Assembly: GCF_017745675.1 (NCBI RefSeq) | Contig: NZ_JAFLJM010000004.1 | Span: forward strand, 124,001 to 188,000 | Origin: Alkalihalobacillus sp. BA299 | Lineage (GTDB): Bacteria; Bacillota; Bacilli; Bacillales; Bacillaceae_F | Length of the DNA: 64,000 bases | Direction of reading: 5' to 3' | Shown: positions 60,037 through 64,000 of the stretch, piece after piece | How the letters are laid out: every line of letters begins with the position of its first letter | Position numbering within the stretch: position 1 is the stretch's first letter | Made by a program: the position numbers and the translations under genes | The notes under the pieces: model-generated | Told to the model about the DNA's origin: nothing | The model's input: only the letters and a program-made list of their open reading frames with translations | The model's database searches: none

Positions 60037-61018
60037 GGTCTCCACCCTTCCACAACTCTTCAATAACTTCAATTCTTCGTAAAGCTTCTGATTTTACCTT
60101 ATCATCTACATTTGACATAGAGGCTATTTGAGTAATGATCTGCTTCATATTTATCGTTTGGAATTCAGACTGCTCTTTCACTTGCTGAATAAATGAGTTT
60201 AGCTTTTCTTCTTGATGAACAGCTTTTTCAAGAAAACTACGATCTAATACCTCTTCACCCTTTAGTGCAGTTTGTAGAGGCACTTCAGTTAACTTAATTC
60301 CATCCTGTGAAACATCGCCAATAATCACCTTTGGAATACGGCTAATTTCAGACCAATGATTATTCACCCTTGCAATTGCACCGGGGTTACATATATACTT
60401 TCCATCTCTTTCTTTAATTCCAAACCCACCATGAAAATGGCCTGTTAAAATGATATCCGCCGTAGTCCCCCAAATGTGGTCGATTATCGTAAAAGGAATT
60501 CCATCTGGAAGGGCCTTTTCCACAAGCATACTATGAACGAGATGGATTAGTATGTCTGCACCACATTGATTCTCAGGGTAATAATCAAGCTTTGCATCCC
60601 GTTGATCAATATCATAATGGTACGGTTGCCCTGATACTTGAACCTTAATACCATTTTTTTCAATCAATAAAGGGGTATCTGGAGAAATCACTGTAATAAT
60701 ACCAAAAGCATGTAATAGGCCAAGCATCGTCCTTGAAATTGTTTCAGGATTATGACCGTACGTGTCGTGGTTACCTGATATGGCATAAATAGGGGCTTTC
60801 GCTTGACGAAAAATTTGAGCAAATTGTCCAACAACGTTTGGTGATAAGTCTGGACGATCAAACACATCCCCTCCATGAAGCAGAACATCTACGTTTTCAC
60901 TTTGACTAATCTCCATAATTTCTACTAGTTTTGCTTTTAGAGTATCAACAAACGTATCCAGTCGATTTTTAGGCGTCGTCCCACGAATGTGCGTATCAGT
61001 AAAGTAAAGAAACTTCAA
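60023..61018 (-). CDS. SbcD/Mre11-like DNA exonuclease
   Basis: A 331-residue metallophosphoesterase with all Mre11 motifs: FTDTHIRG (I), HGGDVFDRP (II), SGNHDTYG (III), LVHSM and TGHFHGGFG (V). The C-terminal 80 residues could bind the ATPase arm. TTG start 61018 lies behind GAGGGGTG. It is the first gene of the four-gene operon downstream of recA, and a role in end processing of DNA breaks is likely by homology. Confidence 0.88.
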   Translation of the reverse strand: MKFLYFTDTHIRGTTPKNRLDTFVDTLKAKLVEIMEISQSENVDVLLHGGDVFDRPDLSPNVVGQFAQIFRQAKAPIYAISGNHDTYGHNPETISRTMLGLLHAFGIITVISPDTPLLIEKNGIKVQVSGQPYHYDIDQRDAKLDYYPENQCGADILIHLVHSMLVEKALPDGIPFTIIDHIWGTTADIILTGHFHGGFGIKERDGKYICNPGAIARVNNHWSEISRIPKVIIGDVSQDGIKLTEVPLQTALKGEEVLDRSFLEKAVHQEEKLNSFIQQVKEQSEFQTINMKQIITQIASMSNVDDKVKSEALRRIEVIEELWKGGDHELD

Positions 61019-61099
61019 ACAGCACCCCTCGCTCTCTTAAAAAGAATAAGCACCCCTAAAGGTGCGGTAAATTGTTCTGATTGTTGTTCCTTTTTGAAA

Positions 61100-61146
61100 G
61101 CAGAATACGCCTAATAAAAGTGTCGTTTTATTAGACGTCATTCTGC
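61100..61146 (-). terminator. Terminator of recA
   Basis: GCAGAA and CTAATAAAA pair with TTTTATTAG and TTCTGC. A smaller GCACC/GGTGC hairpin at 61050-61065 lies between it and the SbcD-like gene. Confidence 0.75.
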
Positions 61147-61166
61147 ACTATCCTATTATAACTCTA

Positions 61167-62216
61167 TTACTTTAAATCTAATGGTAAGTCTTCAAACTCA
61201 CTTTCACTAGGAGCTTCTACTGTAATCTCACCGTCAAGTCCATGATGCGTACGAATTAATTTCTCGATTTCAGCAGTTAAATCTACATTCTCTTTTAAAA
61301 ATTGCTTTGCATTTTCACGTCCTTGACCTAGACGTTCGTCATTGAAGGAGTACCATGCCCCACTCTTTTGAACGATATCGAGATCTGCTGCAATATCTAA
61401 AATAGATCCTTCTCTTGAAATACCTTCTCCGTACATAATATCTACTTCAGCTGTTTTGAAAGGAGGAGCTACTTTATTTTTTACGACTTTAATTTTTGTC
61501 TTATTTCCTACCATGTCGTTACCTTGCTTTAATGTTTCAGCACGTCTAACTTCTAAACGAACAGAAGAATAGAATTTCAGTGCTCGACCACCTGGAGTAG
61601 TTTCTGGATTTCCAAACATTACGCCTACTTTTTCACGAATCTGATTAATAAAGATTGCAAGTGTCTTTGATTTATTTATTGCTCCACCTAGTTTACGAAG
61701 GGCTTGAGACATAAGTCGTGCTTGCAATCCAACATGACTATCACCCATTTCTCCTTCAATTTCCGCTTTTGGAACAAGAGCTGCCACGCTATCGATAACA
61801 ACGATATCAACAGCCCCACTGCGAACTAGTGCTTCAGCTATTTCTAGCGCTTGCTCACCTGTATCAGGTTGTGATAGCAATAACTCATCAATATTTACAC
61901 CTAATTTTTTAGCGTAAACCGGGTCAAGAGCATGCTCTGCATCGATAAAAGCAGCTTGTCCACCCTGGCGTTGCACTTCTGCAATTGCATGCAGTGCAAC
62001 TGTCGTTTTACCTGAAGATTCAGGTCCATACACTTCAATAATTCTCCCACGTGGATACCCACCTACACCAAGAGCAATATCTAATGCTAATGCACCACTT
62101 GAAATCGTTGATACTCTTGTTTCAGCCTGCTCCCCCATCTTCATAATAGAACCTTTACCAAATTGCTTCTCAATTTGTCTTAACGCCATCTCTAATGCGG
62201 CTTTTCTGTCACTCAT
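61167..62216 (-). CDS. recA: Recombinase RecA
   Basis: The 349-residue strand-exchange protein that also activates LexA cleavage. Walker A is GPESSGKTT (about 66-74), Walker B is [11 protein letters not shown], loop L2 is present ([16 protein letters not shown]), and the acidic tail ends DLPLDLK. GAGGAG precedes the ATG. An SOS box lies 160 bases upstream. In B. subtilis cinA precedes recA; here a DEAD-box helicase does. Confidence 0.98.
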   Translation of the reverse strand: MSDRKAALEMALRQIEKQFGKGSIMKMGEQAETRVSTISSGALALDIALGVGGYPRGRIIEVYGPESSGKTTVALHAIAEVQRQGGQAAFIDAEHALDPVYAKKLGVNIDELLLSQPDTGEQALEIAEALVRSGAVDIVVIDSVAALVPKAEIEGEMGDSHVGLQARLMSQALRKLGGAINKSKTLAIFINQIREKVGVMFGNPETTPGGRALKFYSSVRLEVRRAETLKQGNDMVGNKTKIKVVKNKVAPPFKTAEVDIMYGEGISREGSILDIAADLDIVQKSGAWYSFNDERLGQGRENAKQFLKENVDLTAEIEKLIRTHHGLDGEITVEAPSESEFEDLPLDLK

Positions 62217-62376
62217 TATGTCATCTCCTCAAATATATGAAAATATTTTTTACCACTTCAAAGGCCATATTTTTAATACGCACATTGAATTTTTATATCA
62301 ACCAAGTACGTAGCAACATATCTCATATGTCTCTACTTATGATAACTTGTTTTTTTTATTTTGCCAATAGATTTTA

Positions 62377-62390
62377 CGAACATTTATTCG
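62377..62390. promoter_or_regulatory. SOS (LexA) box upstream of recA
   Basis: CGAACATTTATTCG matches the CGAACRNRYGTTCG box except near the centre. It lies about 160 bases upstream of recA, suitable for a promoter with a long leader. Confidence 0.72.
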
Positions 62391-62465
62391 TTTTTTATTT
62401 AATGTATATAAATGGAATTAAGTAATGAGAAGGGAAATTAGAAGAGTGAGATAACATATAAACAA

Positions 62466-62533
62466 AGTGTCAGGCACCTCAACCATGATATAAGCTTAAC
62501 AGCTAAGATCTTCAATTGAGGGGCACAGACACT
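62466..62533. repeat. Dispersed hairpin repeat, copy 3 (diverged)
   Basis: AGTGTCAGGCACCTCAA pairs imperfectly with TTGAGGGGCACAGACACT across 33 bases. It lies just after the helicase stop and probably serves as its terminator. Confidence 0.65.
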
Positions 62534-62549
62534 AATAAGTCTTATATTA

Positions 62550-64000
62550 TCATTTTAATGGGCGTTTTTCACGTTTTGGACGTGGTTTAGCTGGCTCTAA
62601 ATTTACTCGAGCACCATTAATCCGTGAATATCGAAGGGCTTCATAAACAAACGGTGCAACTTCTTCAGGAACTTCAACAAATGTAAACTTATCAAAAATA
62701 TCGATTCGTCCAACAGCTTTACCTGGTATGCCAACGAGTTCAGAAATTTCCTCAATCAGAATTTTTGGACTCATATTTACATTTTTACCAACATTGATAA
62801 AGAAGCGAACCATCCCTTTAGCACCACCGGTCTCACCGAAGTTATAGCCATCATCATCCATCGTATTATCATTAAGGAAGTTTCTCTTAAGCAAAGCAGT
62901 AACAACTCTTTCTGCTGGGTATGTGTTAAGAAGTTCATGAACTAGTGGCGCAAACCATTCGCTATCTTTATCTTCATTCATTGCTTCTTCAATTTGCTTC
63001 TTCCATGTTTCTTGTTGTTTCTCTATCACTTCAGCAAAGGTTGGCACGTTTTCTGAAGGAATCGGCATCTTTATCTCATCTTCTATCGAACGCAAATGTT
63101 TCATTTCTCGTGGTGTTACTAATGTCAGCGCTAGCCCTTTTCTACCCGCACGTCCTGTTCTTCCAATTCGATGTACGTAGCTCTCAGGATCTTGCGGGAT
63201 ATCGTAGTTAATGACGTGGGTTACATTATCAACATCTATTCCACGGGCTGCGACATCGGTTGCAATTAAAAATTCGATTGTTGAGTCTCGGAATTTCTTC
63301 ATGACGTTGTCACGTTGTGATTGCGTTAAATCCCCATGTAAACCATCAGCAATATATCCTCTCGCCTGAAGTGCTTCGGTTAATTCCGAAACCCCTTTTT
63401 TCGTACGACAAAAAATAATTCCAAGATCAATTTCCTCACTATCAATAATACGACAAAGTGAGTCTAATTTATTACGTTCCAGCACTTTATAGTAGACTTG
63501 ATCAATTGATGGTGCAGTAACCTCTCCTTTACTGATTGCAACCAGCTTCGGCTTTTTCATATATTTGTATGAAAGTTTTTTTATTGGAGGAGGCATTGTC
63601 GCTGAGAACAATAAAGTTTGTCGTTCACGGTTTACCTGCTTTAAAATGGCTTCAATGTCTTCAATAAAACCCATATCTAACATTTCATCTGCTTCGTCAA
63701 GTACTACCGTATGTACTCTATCAAGAGTTAATGTCTGTCTTCTAATATGATCTGTAATTCGACCAGGAGTACCTATAACAACTTGCACCCCTTGTTTCAA
63801 TGCTCGAATTTGGTGTGAAATCGATTGACCTCCATAAATAGGTAATGTTCGTATTTTTTTGTACTTCGTTAACTTTTGCAGTTCTCCTGAAACTTGAATC
63901 GCTAATTCACGTGTCGGCGTTAAAATAAGTGCTTGAACATAGCGGTCCTCTGTTACTTTGTCTACAACAGGAATACCAAACGCGGCAGTTTTTCCTGTTC
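62550..64000 (-). CDS. DEAD-box ATP-dependent RNA helicase (5' end beyond window)
   Basis: At least 483 residues; the frame is open through the right edge, entering at TGKTAAFGIP (motif I). It shows PTRELA (Ia), TPGR (Ib), LDEADEMLDMGF (II), SAT (III), ATDVAARGIDVD (V) and HRIGRTGRAG (VI). A C-terminal DbpA-like RNA-binding domain (about the last 85 residues) and a basic tail follow. It resembles DeaD/CshA/DbpA helicases involved in ribosome assembly or cold adaptation. Apparent internal ATG starts are not the true start. Confidence 0.93.
   Translation of the reverse strand, partial: TGKTAAFGIPVVDKVTEDRYVQALILTPTRELAIQVSGELQKLTKYKKIRTLPIYGGQSISHQIRALKQGVQVVIGTPGRITDHIRRQTLTLDRVHTVVLDEADEMLDMGFIEDIEAILKQVNRERQTLLFSATMPPPIKKLSYKYMKKPKLVAISKGEVTAPSIDQVYYKVLERNKLDSLCRIIDSEEIDLGIIFCRTKKGVSELTEALQARGYIADGLHGDLTQSQRDNVMKKFRDSTIEFLIATDVAARGIDVDNVTHVINYDIPQDPESYVHRIGRTGRAGRKGLALTLVTPREMKHLRSIEDEIKMPIPSENVPTFAEVIEKQQETWKKQIEEAMNEDKDSEWFAPLVHELLNTYPAERVVTALLKRNFLNDNTMDDDGYNFGETGGAKGMVRFFINVGKNVNMSPKILIEEISELVGIPGKAVGRIDIFDKFTFVEVPEEVAPFVYEALRYSRINGARVNLEPAKPRPKREKRPLK

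Overview
The window is low-GC DNA from an endospore-forming member of the Bacillaceae. Sporulation genes run through it: a sporulation-type sensor kinase, an alpha/beta SASP, sda, a Spo0E-like phosphatase, sirA, spoVK, cotE, ricA and spoVS. From about 19 kb to 62 kb it follows the Bacillus subtilis backbone order yneK-ccdC ... yneF-sirA-tkt-ynzC-yneB-yneA/lexA-glnA-glnR-ynbB-hflX-spoVK-hfq-miaA-mutL-mutS-cotE-ricA-miaB-korBA-spoVS-ymdB-rny ... recA, mostly on the minus strand. A selenocysteine elongation factor (selB), a sigma-54-controlled lysine 2,3-aminomutase cluster, ferredoxin-dependent KorAB and the absence of ccdA beside ccdC would fit a facultative or anaerobic, possibly alkaliphilic lineage such as Anaerobacillus. 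That placement is inference.

Layout. 1-5.6 kb: selB (cut by the left edge), a membrane histidine kinase, a YuiD-like membrane protein, a DUF3900-like protein, a structured intergenic repeat and a SASP gene. 5.8-18.3 kb: a lysine/beta-lysine locus. It has a yodT-yodS-yodR-(thiolase remnant)-yodQ operon, a divergent PucR-type regulator, a kamA-yokU-ablB operon with a clear -24/-12 sigma-54 promoter, a PAS-AAA-Fis sigma-54 activator and an NhaC-family antiporter with a cre site upstream. 18.8-29.1 kb: an accessory, partly decayed stretch with a csoR-copA-copZ copper operon, a BNR-type lipoprotein, a broken thioredoxin-like gene, a Spo0E-like gene, a wrecked ABC transporter, a small sda gene, a DUF3231 gene and an integrase remnant. 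29.2-41.6 kb: yneF, sirA, tkt, ynzC, the SOS pair yneBA/lexA, glnRA, ynbB, hflX, spoVK and hfq. 41.6-57.5 kb: miaA, an RsmJ-like methyltransferase, mutL, mutS, cotE, ricA, miaB, korAB, spoVS, ymdB and rny. 57.7-64 kb: a Mre11/Rad50-like nuclease system whose ATPase is split over three ORFs, recA with an upstream SOS box, and a DEAD-box helicase cut by the right edge.

How the genes work together. The locus at 5.8-18.3 kb looks like lysine uptake or exchange followed by conversion to beta-lysine and onward acetylation, CoA transfer and transamination. LexA boxes sit between yneA and lexA and upstream of recA, and the split SbcCD-like operon lies directly downstream of recA, so DNA-repair genes are concentrated here together with mutSL. 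Sda, SirA, the Spo0E-like protein and the Ric component RicA all act on the decision to sporulate in B. subtilis.

The most interesting items are the three-piece Rad50-like ATPase with its Mre11 partner, the sigma-54 kam promoter, a multi-hairpin element with mutually exclusive pairings upstream of cotE, a TTG-started 39-residue membrane peptide downstream of two palindromes, and several small decaying genes (thiolase, UspA, YjcZ-like, TlpA-like, integrase). I saw no CRISPR array and recognised no tRNA or rRNA gene.
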